Part shown: piece after piece, positions 9,403-17,283 of the stretch
Layout: every line of letters starts with the position of its first letter
Numbering within the stretch: position 1 is the stretch's first letter
From: Bacillus sp. FJAT-29937
Lineage (GTDB): Bacteria; Bacillota; Bacilli; Bacillales; Cytobacillaceae
Direction of reading: 5' to 3'
Assembly: GCF_001509555.1 (NCBI RefSeq)
Contig: NZ_LMAS01000003.1
Coordinates: forward strand, 187,100 to 251,099
DNA: 64,000 nucleotides
Program-made: the position numbers and the translations under genes
Notes under the pieces: generated by a model
Database searches by the model: none
Seen by the model: only the letters and a program-made list of their open reading frames with translations
What the model was told of the DNA's origin: nothing

Positions 9403-9513
9403 TGGATGAAGAAGGGGATTGGTTATTTTACATGTTCTTTACAATTAGCAAATGTTAACTTAATATTTGCTTGCTAGAATCATGTATGAAGAACCCCTTC
9501 ATCCAAAGGAAGA

Positions 9514-9552
9514 CAAAAAAGGCGAAAGCATACCCCGCTTTCGTCTTTTTTG
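9514..9552 (+). terminator. Terminator after phoR
   Basis: Stem of about 16 bases (AAAAAAGGCGAAAGC / GCTTTCGTCTTTTTT, one G-U pair), 7-base loop, T tract. It ends phoPR just before the repeat element at 9556. Confidence 0.93.
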
Positions 9553-9555
9553 CAA

Positions 9556-9678
9556 TGTCTAGCTTCAGCGCCTACCCCCTCGAGGTCACAAGCCAATCCT
9601 CCCAAAAAGGGAAAAGCGCCTTTCTGGGAGGCTCGTCTTGTGCTTGTCGGGGGTGACCGAGGCGCTTAAACTTTTCTT
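9556..9678 (+). repeat. Hairpin repeat, copy A (subfamily I)
   Basis: About 123 bases beginning TGTCTAGCTTCAGCGCC and ending GGCGCTTAAACTTTTC. The halves pair as an imperfect long hairpin: AGCGCC/GGCGCT, CCCCC/GGGGG, ACAAG/CTTGT, CCTCCC/GGGAGG. It shares internal blocks (CCCCTCGAGGTCACAAGCC, GGGAGGCTCGTCTTGTGCTT) with the copies after polA, in the opposite orientation. Small open frames inside it are by-products. Confidence 0.88.
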
Positions 9679-9750
9679 TATTTATATGAAACTTTTAGGT
9701 AAATGAGACGTATTAATTGTAAAGAAAGTGTAACAGGAAGGGGAGAGAGT

Positions 9751-10716
9751 ATGGTCAGCTTAAAAAGAATTTATACAGTAACTGGCCTCGTGCTGCTTAT
9801 TATTATTTTGGGCATCACCGCCTTAACTACTTGGTATACGGTGGATGAATCCGATCAAGCTGTTATTTTAACCTTTGGGAAAGTGGAGGAAGGAATTACA
9901 GAACCTGGTCTCCATTTCAAATTGCCATGGCCAATTCAAAGCGTAGAGAAACTTTCAAAGGAAACATTCAGTCTTCAATTTGGATTTGAAGAAAAAGACG
10001 GAAAGATGAAGGATTTTCCGGAAGAGACCAAAATGATTACAGGAGATGAAAACATCGTCCTCGCTGATCTAGTTGTACAGTGGAAAATTACCGATCCAGA
10101 AAAATACTTATATAATTCAAATAATCCAGAAGAAATTCTATATGATGCAACCTCTGCTTCTTTAAGGAGTATTATTGGAAATTCCAAAATTGATGATGCC
10201 TTAACATCAGGAAAGGCAAAAATTGAAGCAGATGTAAGAGATTTATTAAGCTCTTTAATTGATAAGTATGATATTGGTTTATCTATTTTGGCTGTAAAGC
10301 TTCAAGATGTAGAGCTGCCGAATGATGAAGTTCGGAAGGCATTTACAAATGTGACCGATGCGCGAGAAACGGCCAATACGAAAGAAAACGAAGCGAAAAA
10401 GTATGTAAATAAAAGAATGAATGAAGCACAAGGTGAGAAGGATGCGTTAATTTTTAAAGCGGAAGGGGAAAAAGCAGCGCGGCTTGAAAGGGCAAGAGGT
10501 GACGTAGCTGTATTCAATAAAATTTACGCAGAATATAAGAATAATCCAGACATTACAAGAGAACGACTTGTTATTGAAACACTTGAACAAGTTCTTCCAG
10601 ATGCAGAAATTTATATTATGAACGATGATGGAAACACATTGAAATACTTCCCAATCAGGCCTCTTGAGAAAGAACAGCCTGTACAAACAGAGGAAGGAAG
10701 TGAAAATAAACAATGA
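9751..10716 (+). CDS. hflK: HflK, SPFH/band-7 membrane protein
   Basis: 321 residues. One N-terminal membrane helix (about 8-28), an SPFH/band-7 domain (about 30-215) with VDESDQAVILTFGKVEEGITEPGLHFKLPWPIQSVEKL, shown here as the split blocks DESDQAVILTFGK and EPGLHFKLPWPIQ, then a long charged coiled coil (about 210-265). The family forms the HflKC cage that encloses and restrains the AAA protease FtsH in E. coli. ATG 9751 is chosen because AGGAAGGGGAG precedes it; the ATG at 9703 lacks a site. Stop overlaps hflC by four bases. These genes are absent at this place in B. subtilis 168. Confidence 0.88.
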   Translation: MVSLKRIYTVTGLVLLIIILGITALTTWYTVDESDQAVILTFGKVEEGITEPGLHFKLPWPIQSVEKLSKETFSLQFGFEEKDGKMKDFPEETKMITGDENIVLADLVVQWKITDPEKYLYNSNNPEEILYDATSASLRSIIGNSKIDDALTSGKAKIEADVRDLLSSLIDKYDIGLSILAVKLQDVELPNDEVRKAFTNVTDARETANTKENEAKKYVNKRMNEAQGEKDALIFKAEGEKAARLERARGDVAVFNKIYAEYKNNPDITRERLVIETLEQVLPDAEIYIMNDDGNTLKYFPIRPLEKEQPVQTEEGSENKQ

Positions 10717-11648
10717 GTGATAACAATGTAATTGATATTAATGAGCGCAGCGGCAGAAACACCCAATGGCGAAACTACATTAAAAGCGGTATTTTCCTAG
10801 TTATTTTGCTAATAATTATTGGCATCATTCTTGGTAACCTCTTTATTGTAAAAGAGGGAGAGTATAAAGTGATTCGCCAATTTGGCGAGGTTGTCAGAAT
10901 TGAAAGTGAGCCTGGATTAAGCTATAAAATTCCATTTATCCAAAGTGTTTCTACCTTGCCCAAATATCAGCTAACATATGATGTTTCAGAGGCTGAAATT
11001 AATACGAAAGATAAAAAGCGAATTATTATAGATAACTATGCGGTTTGGCGAATTGAAGATCCGAAGAAGATGATTGCCAATGCGAGAACGCTTGAAAGTG
11101 CTGAAACAAGAATGGAGGAATTTATTTATTCCACTACTCGTACAGAGCTTGGTCAGCTAAATTATGAAGAGATAATAAATGATGAGAAATCCTCCCGCGG
11201 GTCATTAAATGATCGAATCACGGAAAAGGTAAACGAGCTTTTGGCAAAGGATAATTACGGGATTGTGGTCACAGATGTGCGAATGAAACGTACTGACCTG
11301 CCAACTGAAAACGAACAGTCGGTTTATACGAGGATGATATCTGAACGTGAATCAACAGCACAGGAATATTTATCTAGAGGAGACGCCAATAAAAACCGGA
11401 TCATCGCTGATACGGATAAACAAGTAAGAGAGCTTTTGGCAAAAGCACAGGCGGATGCAGAGGAAATTAGAGCTGATGGGGAATCAGGAGCTGCGAAAAT
11501 TTATAATGAGGCATTTTCAAAGGATCCTAGCTTCTACTCCTTATACAGAACATTAGAATCCTATAAAAAGACTGTTAATGGCGAAACGGTTATCGTTCTG
11601 CCATCAGATTCACCATATGCCCGATTACTGATGGGCTACACAAATTAA
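10713..11648 (+). CDS. hflC: HflC, SPFH/band-7 membrane protein
   Basis: 311 residues. A short cytoplasmic N-terminus, a membrane helix at about 26-47, SPFH/band-7 domain about 48-210 (VKEGEYKVIRQFGEV, EPGLSYKIPFIQSV), then a coiled-coil segment with DKQVRELLAKAQADAEEIRADGE-type heptads (about 238-265), and a C-terminus with SDSPYARLL. HflC partners HflK in the FtsH-associated membrane complex and controls membrane-protein quality. Start overlaps the hflK stop (ATGA), which indicates stoichiometric, coupled translation. Confidence 0.88.
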   Translation: MSDNNVIDINERSGRNTQWRNYIKSGIFLVILLIIIGIILGNLFIVKEGEYKVIRQFGEVVRIESEPGLSYKIPFIQSVSTLPKYQLTYDVSEAEINTKDKKRIIIDNYAVWRIEDPKKMIANARTLESAETRMEEFIYSTTRTELGQLNYEEIINDEKSSRGSLNDRITEKVNELLAKDNYGIVVTDVRMKRTDLPTENEQSVYTRMISERESTAQEYLSRGDANKNRIIADTDKQVRELLAKAQADAEEIRADGESGAAKIYNEAFSKDPSFYSLYRTLESYKKTVNGETVIVLPSDSPYARLLMGYTN

Positions 11649-11745
11649 CTTCATTCAGCATTAATCTGCCATTTCTATAAATGGGGATGAATGAAAAAAG
11701 GTATCTAGTTCAGTGGTAATTCAAACTCCAGCTGAATGAAGTTAA
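11645..11745. repeat. Inverted repeat element after hflC
   Basis: Perfect 15-base inverted repeat TTAACTTCATTCAGC (11645-11659) and GCTGAATGAAGTTAA (11731-11745) around 71 bases. An inner hairpin CCATTT/AAATGG lies inside. The left arm begins at the hflC stop codon. No T tract follows. See the findings for its relation to the palindromes just downstream. Confidence 0.7.
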
Positions 11746-11779
11746 GCCTCCGGCGAGCCTTTCGATTTTTTAGGGGAAA

Positions 11780-11832
11780 TTATCGAGCCAGCTCGATAAA
11801 AATCTGGGCGCAATTTCGCCGAGCCGAAATTG
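11780..11832. repeat. Two palindromes in the hflC-polA gap
   Basis: TTATCGAGC-CA-GCTCGATAA (11780-11799) is a perfect 9-base palindrome. CAATTTCG/CGAAATTG (11811-11832) is a second stem with a 6-base loop. Both lie between the 15-base inverted repeat and the polA-proximal terminator. Confidence 0.6.
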
Positions 11833-11838
11833 ATTAAG

Positions 11839-11902
11839 AACCGTTATTTTTCTTTCTTTGTTTGCTCATGGTAAAATGAAGAAAGGAAATAACGGTTTTT
11901 TT
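11839..11902 (+). terminator. Terminator upstream of polA
   Basis: AACCGTTATTT...AAATAACGGTT arms of about 20 bases with minor mismatches, a loop of about 20 bases and a following T7 tract. It ends hflKC transcription 25 bases before polA. Because polA starts so close, its promoter must lie in or near the loop; I see only a weak TAAAAT there. Confidence 0.75.
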
Positions 11903-11933
11903 ATGTGAATGGTAAAAAAGAGGTGGAATGAAC

Positions 11934-14564
11934 TTGAAGAAAAAATTAGTGTTAATTGATGGGAACAGCATTGCTTATCGGGCTTTTTTTGCTTTGCCGC
12001 TGCTGAATAATGATAAAGGCATACATACAAATGCAGTTTATGGCTTTACGATGATGTTATCAAAAATACTGGAAGATGAAAAACCTACTCATATTCTTGT
12101 TGCGTTTGATGCAGGAAAAACAACCTTCCGCCATAAGACTTTCAGTGAATATAAGGGCGGAAGACAAAAGACGCCACCCGAATTATCAGAGCAATTTCCG
12201 TTCATTCGAGAGCTGCTGGATGCTTATCAGATTCCAAGATATGAACTGGAAAACTATGAAGCAGATGATATTATCGGAACACTTTCACTTCAGGCAGAGA
12301 AGGATGACTTTGAAGTAAAGGTGATTTCAGGAGACAAAGACTTAACTCAGTTAAGCTCAGAGAAAACAACGGTTGCCATTACCCGAAAAGGGATTACCGA
12401 TATAGAGGAATACACCCCAGCTCACATTGCTGATAAGTATGGAATCACACCAGAAAGAATTATCGATATGAAAGGATTAATGGGAGACAGCTCGGATAAT
12501 ATTCCTGGAGTTCCAGGAGTCGGAGAAAAAACAGCTTTGAAATTATTAAAAGAGCATGGAACATTGGGAAACCTGCTCGAATCAATCGATAAAGTAGGCG
12601 GGAAAAAACTGCAGGAAAAGCTGGAGGAATTTAAAGACCAGGCAATAATGAGTAAAGAGCTCGCCACAATTACAAGAGAAGCCCCGATTGACATTCAACT
12701 GAATGAAATTGAATATGAAGGATTTGAAAAAGACGAGGTTATCAAAATCTATAAAGAGCTTGGGTTTAACTCTTTATTAGACAAGCTTGGTGACTCGGAC
12801 GGTGTTGAAGAAGGAGATTTAGAGGAAATAGAGTTTACGATCGTTGAAGAGATAACAGAGGATATTTTTTCTGACGTCAATTCTTTTTATGTAGAAATAT
12901 TAGAAGATAATTACCATTATGCTGATATTATTGGATTTTCAGTAGGAAATGAAAAAGGAATATTCTTTATTTCAGCTGAGAAGGCGATTGCATCCCCGAT
13001 TTTTAAACAATGGGCTGAAGACGAAAGTAAACAGAAAATCGTTTACGATGGAAAAAGATCTGAGGTTTCCCTGCGTCATCATGGAATCCATTTATCAGGA
13101 ATTACATTTGATTTACTTATTGCCGCCTACTTAATCAATCCATCTGAAACGATTGAAGATGTGAGCTCTATTGCAAAAGCACATGGCTATACTTCCATTC
13201 AATCAGATGAAGCTTTTTATGGGAAAGGTGCAAAGCGAAGCATCCCTGAGGAGCGGAAGCTTGCGGAGCATCTATCTAGAAAGGCTGATGCCCTATTATC
13301 CTTGAACGATAAGCTGGATCAGGAGCTTAAAGAAAATCATCAGGATGGACTATTCTATGACTTGGAATTGCCGCTTTCTCTTATTTTAGCTGATATGGAA
13401 TCGACAGGGATCAAAATGGATCTTGAGCGGCTAGAGGCAATGGGCAATGAGATTCTGTCGAAGCTAGTTGATATTGAAGGGCGTATTCATGAATTAGCTG
13501 GAGAAAAATTTAATATTAATTCGCCTAAACAGCTGGGAGTTATTTTATTTGATAAGTTAGGTCTTCCTGTTTTTAAAAAGACAAAAACGGGTTACTCCAC
13601 TTCTGCCGATGTCCTTGAAAAGCTTGAGCAGGATCATGAAATTATTAAGGAGATCCTCCTTTATCGCCAGCTTGCAAAGCTTCAGTCTACGTATATTGAA
13701 GGCTTATTAAAAATTGTGAATAAAGATAACGAGAAAGTTCACACAAGATTCAATCAGGCTCTTACTCAAACTGGAAGGTTAAGCTCAACAGATCCTAATC
13801 TTCAGAATATCCCTATCCGACTGGAGGAAGGAAGAAGGATTCGCCAAGCATTTATTCCTTCTGAAAAGAACTGGATAATCTTTGCAGCTGATTATTCGCA
13901 AATCGAGCTAAGAGTACTTGCTCATATTGCTGGTGACGAGAAGCTGATTGATGCATTTAACCATGATATGGATATTCATACAATTACCGCTATGGAGGTC
14001 TTTCACGTATCGGCAGAGGAAGTTACTTCGAATATGCGACGCCATGCAAAAGCAGTTAACTTTGGGATTGTATACGGCATAAGTGATTACGGGCTTTCTC
14101 AAAGTTTAGGAATAACACGAAAAGAAGCAGGTCAATTCATTAATCGATATTTAGAAAGCTATCCAGGTGTGAAACAGTACATGGAAGATATCGTATATGA
14201 TGCGAAACAAAAAGGCTATGTATCCACCCTGCTGCATCGCAGAAGATACTTGCCGGAAATTACGAACCGAAACTTTAACCTTCGCAGCTTTGCCGAACGC
14301 ACTGCGATGAACACGCCGATACAAGGAAGTGCTGCCGACATTATTAAGAAGGCAATGATTGATATGGCCAATCGTCTAAAAGAAGAAAACCTGAATTCAA
14401 GGCTCTTGCTTTCAGTTCACGATGAATTAATCTTTGAAGCGCCAGAGGATGAAATTGAGAAATTAAAGAAAATCGTCCCTGAAGTAATGGAAAATGCCAT
14501 TCAATTAAAAGTGCCATTAAAGGTCGATTACTCTTATGGGCCTACATGGTTTGATGCGAAATAG
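11934..14564 (+). CDS. polA: DNA polymerase I
   Basis: 876 residues from TTG 11934. 5'-3' exonuclease domain about 1-290 (GDKDLTQL, MGDSSDNIPGVPGVGEKTA region), a degenerate 3'-5' exonuclease domain about 300-465 that lacks the DEDD metal ligands, and the family A polymerase domain about 465-876 with motif A (ADYSQIELR), motif B (RRHAKAVNFGIVYG) and motif C (VHDELIFE). It fills gaps in excision repair and removes RNA primers. TTG is preferred because AGGTGG lies seven bases upstream; ATG 11928 would be only one base from that site. The stop abuts tandem repeat copies. Confidence 0.95.
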   Translation: MKKKLVLIDGNSIAYRAFFALPLLNNDKGIHTNAVYGFTMMLSKILEDEKPTHILVAFDAGKTTFRHKTFSEYKGGRQKTPPELSEQFPFIRELLDAYQIPRYELENYEADDIIGTLSLQAEKDDFEVKVISGDKDLTQLSSEKTTVAITRKGITDIEEYTPAHIADKYGITPERIIDMKGLMGDSSDNIPGVPGVGEKTALKLLKEHGTLGNLLESIDKVGGKKLQEKLEEFKDQAIMSKELATITREAPIDIQLNEIEYEGFEKDEVIKIYKELGFNSLLDKLGDSDGVEEGDLEEIEFTIVEEITEDIFSDVNSFYVEILEDNYHYADIIGFSVGNEKGIFFISAEKAIASPIFKQWAEDESKQKIVYDGKRSEVSLRHHGIHLSGITFDLLIAAYLINPSETIEDVSSIAKAHGYTSIQSDEAFYGKGAKRSIPEERKLAEHLSRKADALLSLNDKLDQELKENHQDGLFYDLELPLSLILADMESTGIKMDLERLEAMGNEILSKLVDIEGRIHELAGEKFNINSPKQLGVILFDKLGLPVFKKTKTGYSTSADVLEKLEQDHEIIKEILLYRQLAKLQSTYIEGLLKIVNKDNEKVHTRFNQALTQTGRLSSTDPNLQNIPIRLEEGRRIRQAFIPSEKNWIIFAADYSQIELRVLAHIAGDEKLIDAFNHDMDIHTITAMEVFHVSAEEVTSNMRRHAKAVNFGIVYGISDYGLSQSLGITRKEAGQFINRYLESYPGVKQYMEDIVYDAKQKGYVSTLLHRRRYLPEITNRNFNLRSFAERTAMNTPIQGSAADIIKKAMIDMANRLKEENLNSRLLLSVHDELIFEAPEDEIEKLKKIVPEVMENAIQLKVPLKVDYSYGPTWFDAK

Positions 14565-14684
14565 AAAAGCGGAAGCGCCTTGTCCAGCCCCGACAAGCAC
14601 AAGACGAGCCTCCCGGAAAGGTGGTCTTTCCTTTCTGGGAGGATTGGCTTGTGACCTCGAGGGGCTAGGCGCTGGAGCTAGACA
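14564..14684 (-). repeat. Hairpin repeat, copy B (subfamily I)
   Basis: 121 bases directly at the polA stop codon, inverted relative to copy A (reads GAAAAGCGGAAGCGCC ... GGCGCTGGAGCTAGACA on the plus strand). Arms pair over most of the length: AAGCGCC/GGCGCT, CCCCG/CGGGG-type blocks, CACAAG/CTTGTG, CCTCCC/GGGAGG. Confidence 0.92.
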
Positions 14685-14688
14685 AATA

Positions 14689-14809
14689 GAAAAGCGGAAG
14701 CGCCTTGTCCAGCCCCGACAAGCACAAGACGAGCCTCCAGGAAAGGTGGTCTTTCCTTTCTGGGAGGATTGGCTTGTGACCTCGAGGGGCTAGGCGCTGG
14801 AGCTAGACA
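14689..14809 (-). repeat. Hairpin repeat, copy C (subfamily I, tandem)
   Basis: A direct tandem duplicate of copy B with a period of 125 bases (AAATA linker between). I see one base difference (CCTCCCGG in B versus CCTCCAGG in C), so the duplication looks recent. Confidence 0.92.
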
Positions 14810-14813
14810 AATA

Positions 14814-14840
14814 GAAGAGCGGAAGCGCTGGTGCTAGACA
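14814..14840 (-). repeat. Hairpin repeat, ends-only remnant D
   Basis: 27 bases that join only the two ends of the repeat (GAAGAGCGGAAGCGCTGG + TGCTAGACA), following copy C after the same AAATA linker. The body is deleted. The same end-only form occurs in the pheS leader. Confidence 0.8.
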
Positions 14841-14874
14841 AATAGATAAGCATTAAAAAGCAGGAGGTGGTTCG

Positions 14875-15705
14875 ATGCCTGAATTGCCAGAGGTGGAAAC
14901 GATCCGCCGAACTTTGGATGAATTAATTATGAACAAGACGATTGACCATGTATCAGTCTTCTGGCCGAAGATTGTAAAGCATCCGGAAGAAGTTGTACAG
15001 TTTAAGGATGCATTGGTCGGGCAGACATTTACCGGGACAGGCAGAAGAGGGAAATTTCTTATTCTTTATACGAAGGATTTTGCGCTCATATCCCATTTGC
15101 GAATGGAAGGAAAATACGGGCTTTTTCAGCAAACGGATGAAGTGGATAAGCATACTCATGTTATTTTTCATTTCACAGATGGAACTGAACTTCGCTATAA
15201 GGATGTCCGGAAATTTGGTACGATGCATCTATACTTGAAGGGCGAAGAATTTACTCGTCTTCCCCTTTCTCAATTAGGTCCAGAACCCTTTTCTGATGGA
15301 TTTACAAAGGAAGAATTAGCTGAGAAACTTTCAAAGACAAAAAGAAATATTAAAGCCGTTCTCCTAGACCAAAAGGTAGTCGTTGGTCTCGGCAATATTT
15401 ATGTTGATGAAGCATTATTCCGGGCAGGGATTCATCCGGAGAGAATTGCTGACACTTTAACAAATTCTGAATTAACAAGACTTCATAAAGAAATAATAGC
15501 TACCTTGTCTGAAGCTGTTGACAAAGGGGGAAGTACAATACGGTCGTACATTAACTCCCAGGGTCAAATTGGCATGTTTCAGCTCGAGCTTTTAGTGTAT
15601 GGCAGAAAAGGGGAAGATTGCAAAGTTTGCGGCAGTCAGCTTGAAAGAATTATTTCCGGCGGTCGAGGAACTGTATTTTGTCCTTCATGTCAAAAAAAAG
15701 ACTGA
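14875..15705 (+). CDS. mutM: Formamidopyrimidine-DNA glycosylase (MutM/Fpg)
   Basis: 276 residues, usual family length. The N-terminal PELPEVETIRR gives the catalytic proline (Pro2, the nucleophile after Met removal) and Glu3. A helix-two-turn-helix region precedes VVGLGNIYVDEALFRAGIHP, and the C-terminal zinc finger has four cysteines (CKVCG ... CPSC). It removes 8-oxoguanine and related lesions and nicks the abasic site. GGAGGTGG precedes ATG 14875. It follows polA as in B. subtilis, separated here by the repeat cluster. Confidence 0.96.
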   Translation: MPELPEVETIRRTLDELIMNKTIDHVSVFWPKIVKHPEEVVQFKDALVGQTFTGTGRRGKFLILYTKDFALISHLRMEGKYGLFQQTDEVDKHTHVIFHFTDGTELRYKDVRKFGTMHLYLKGEEFTRLPLSQLGPEPFSDGFTKEELAEKLSKTKRNIKAVLLDQKVVVGLGNIYVDEALFRAGIHPERIADTLTNSELTRLHKEIIATLSEAVDKGGSTIRSYINSQGQIGMFQLELLVYGRKGEDCKVCGSQLERIISGGRGTVFCPSCQKKD

Positions 15706-15733
15706 AAAACTCGCCAATACTGGCGAGTTTTTC
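15705..15733 (+). terminator. Terminator after mutM
   Basis: Perfect stem AAAAACTCGCCA/TGGCGAGTTTTT with a 4-base loop and T run, starting at the mutM stop codon. Confidence 0.93.
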
Positions 15734-15852
15734 GTTCCCAAGTTCTTAAAAAGTTTTTCAATAACAATGGATAGGCTTCTCCCATATACTATCTTAGCGA
15801 TTGATGGGCAGCAACAGGATACGTGTTGCTACGAGGGAGGAGTCCTATCCAA

Positions 15853-16488
15853 ATGATGCATACAATATCACTTCTTATACTAGCATTTGCTGTTAGTCTA
15901 GATAACTTTAGTGTAGGATTAACTTATGGATTAAGAAAAATGAGAATACCATTGAAATCAATTGGAATCATCGCTTGCTGTTCAGCAATTGCATTAGTGA
16001 TTGCGATGACAATCGGCCGTTTCATTATTAGTTTTTTCTCACCTGCTTTCGCGGAAAGTATTGGTGGAATTATTCTTATCGTCCTTGGGGCGTGGGTACT
16101 ATTTCAATTTTTACGTTCCGAAAAGTCAAAGGATGTTCTGCCACACGAAAAAACGATTGTCAATTTTGAAATTAAATCGCTTGGTTTAGTTATTAAAATT
16201 TTACAAAAACCAATGTCTGCTGATTTTGACAAGTCGGGCACGATAACGGGGATTGAAGCACTAATGCTTGGGGTTGCTCTATCCCTTGATGCTTTCGGTG
16301 CTGGGTTTGGTGCTGCTATGTTAGGCTACTCACCGTATTATTTAGCCATAGCAGTGGCTGTCATGAGTTCACTGTTTGTATATCTGGGCCTAAAAGTAGG
16401 GGCCGTTTTCTCAAAAAGTGATTGGATACAGAAGTTTTCCTTTGTACCGGGGATATTATTAATATTAATTGGGATTTGGAAAATATAA
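15853..16488 (+). CDS. ytaF: YtaF, MntP-type sporulation membrane protein
   Basis: 211 residues, six predicted helices arranged as two similar halves, each opening with an acidic intramembrane motif (AVSLDNFSVGLTYG and ALSLDAFGAGFGA). This is the MntP/LysE-like fold; MntP exports manganese in E. coli, whereas YtaF is annotated as a sporulation protein and its substrate is not known. A cytosolic loop with DFDKSGTI links the halves. ATG 15853 follows GGGAGGAG by ten bases; upstream codons in frame lack a site. Confidence 0.87.
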   Translation: MMHTISLLILAFAVSLDNFSVGLTYGLRKMRIPLKSIGIIACCSAIALVIAMTIGRFIISFFSPAFAESIGGIILIVLGAWVLFQFLRSEKSKDVLPHEKTIVNFEIKSLGLVIKILQKPMSADFDKSGTITGIEALMLGVALSLDAFGAGFGAAMLGYSPYYLAIAVAVMSSLFVYLGLKVGAVFSKSDWIQKFSFVPGILLILIGIWKI

Positions 16489-16507
16489 CACAAGAAAGGG
16501 AAATGAG

Positions 16508-17107
16508 ATGTCTATAGTTGTTGGCCTGACTGGAGGAATTGCAAGTGGAAAGAGCACAGTTTCCTCCATCTTAATTGAAAAAGGAGCATTAGTCATTGAT
16601 GCAGATGCAGAAGCACGCTTAGCTGTTGAAAAAGGAGAAGAAGCCTATAATGAGATCATTGCCCATTTTGGGAGTCAGGTCCTGCTTGAAGACGGGTCGA
16701 TTGATAGAGGAAAGCTAGGATCTATCATTTTTCATGATGAACAGCAGCGCCAGAAGCTTAACAGCATCGTTCATCCTGCAGTTAGAAAAAGAATGTTGCT
16801 GAAGAAAGATCATGCCATTGAAGAAGGGGAAAAACTAGTCATTCTTGACATTCCGTTATTATTCGAAAGCAAGCTTGCCTATATGGTTGATAAAACGATT
16901 TTAGTGTATGTGGATGAGGATGTTCAATTAGAACGATTAATGAATCGCAATCATCTCTCCAAAGAAGATGCGACAGCAAGAATTAACTCGCAAATGCCTC
17001 TTAAGGATAAGGTTCAGCTTGCTGATGAAGTGATTAATAATAATGGTACTATAGCGGAAACAGAGAAGCAGCTTATAGAAATATTGAAAAAATGGAATGC
17101 TATGTAG
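16508..17107 (+). CDS. coaE: Dephospho-CoA kinase
   Basis: 199 residues. P-loop GLTGGIASGKST at about 6-17, DADAEARLAV with the catalytic-type acidic residue, and DIPLLFESKL typical of CoaE. It phosphorylates the 3'-hydroxyl of dephospho-CoA, the last step of coenzyme A synthesis. ATG 16508 follows AAAGGGAAATGAG and the product starts MSIVVGLTGG as in relatives; the frame upstream runs into ytaF and is not used. It starts 19 bases after ytaF, so the two are probably one operon. Confidence 0.95.
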   Translation: MSIVVGLTGGIASGKSTVSSILIEKGALVIDADAEARLAVEKGEEAYNEIIAHFGSQVLLEDGSIDRGKLGSIIFHDEQQRQKLNSIVHPAVRKRMLLKKDHAIEEGEKLVILDIPLLFESKLAYMVDKTILVYVDEDVQLERLMNRNHLSKEDATARINSQMPLKDKVQLADEVINNNGTIAETEKQLIEILKKWNAM

Positions 17108-17126
17108 AGCCTTAAGGGCTCTTTTT
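17106..17126 (+). terminator. Terminator after coaE
   Basis: AGAGCC/GGCTCT stem with TTAAG loop and a T5 run. Confidence 0.85.
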
Positions 17127-17218
17127 CTTTGCAATTGTTAATCATGAGTAATAGGTTAATTAATCAGAATTATAAAACATTAATTTTCCACACTTTAATC
17201 ATTACAAATGTCTATTAA

Positions 17219-17229
17219 TATGTTATACT
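17219..17229 (+). promoter_or_regulatory. CcpN-type operator 1 upstream of gapB
   Basis: TATGTTATACT fits the CcpN consensus TRTGHYATAYW at all positions. CcpN represses gluconeogenic genes gapB and pckA in B. subtilis on glycolytic carbon. Binding is inferred. Confidence 0.6.
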
Positions 17230-17252
17230 AATTACATATGAATACGATATAA

Positions 17253-17263
17253 AGTATAACACT
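17253..17263 (-). promoter_or_regulatory. CcpN-type operator 2 upstream of gapB
   Basis: Read on the minus strand this is AGTGTTATACT, one mismatch (first base) to TRTGHYATAYW. It is inverted relative to operator 1 and centred 34 bases downstream. It sits about 20 bases before the gapB start. Confidence 0.5.
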
Positions 17264-17283
17264 TATGCGGAAGGGGCCGTAAA

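Noticed and set aside
9471..9656. 61-residue frame after phoR
   Set aside because: It spans the phoR terminator and repeat copy A; no family resemblance.
14536..14793. 85-residue frame after polA
   Set aside because: It is a translation of tandem repeat copies B and C, starting inside polA.
14564..14840. CRISPR-like direct repeats
   Set aside because: Only two full units plus a remnant of a 125-bp period; the unit is a hairpin element, no spacers of constant length, no cas genes.
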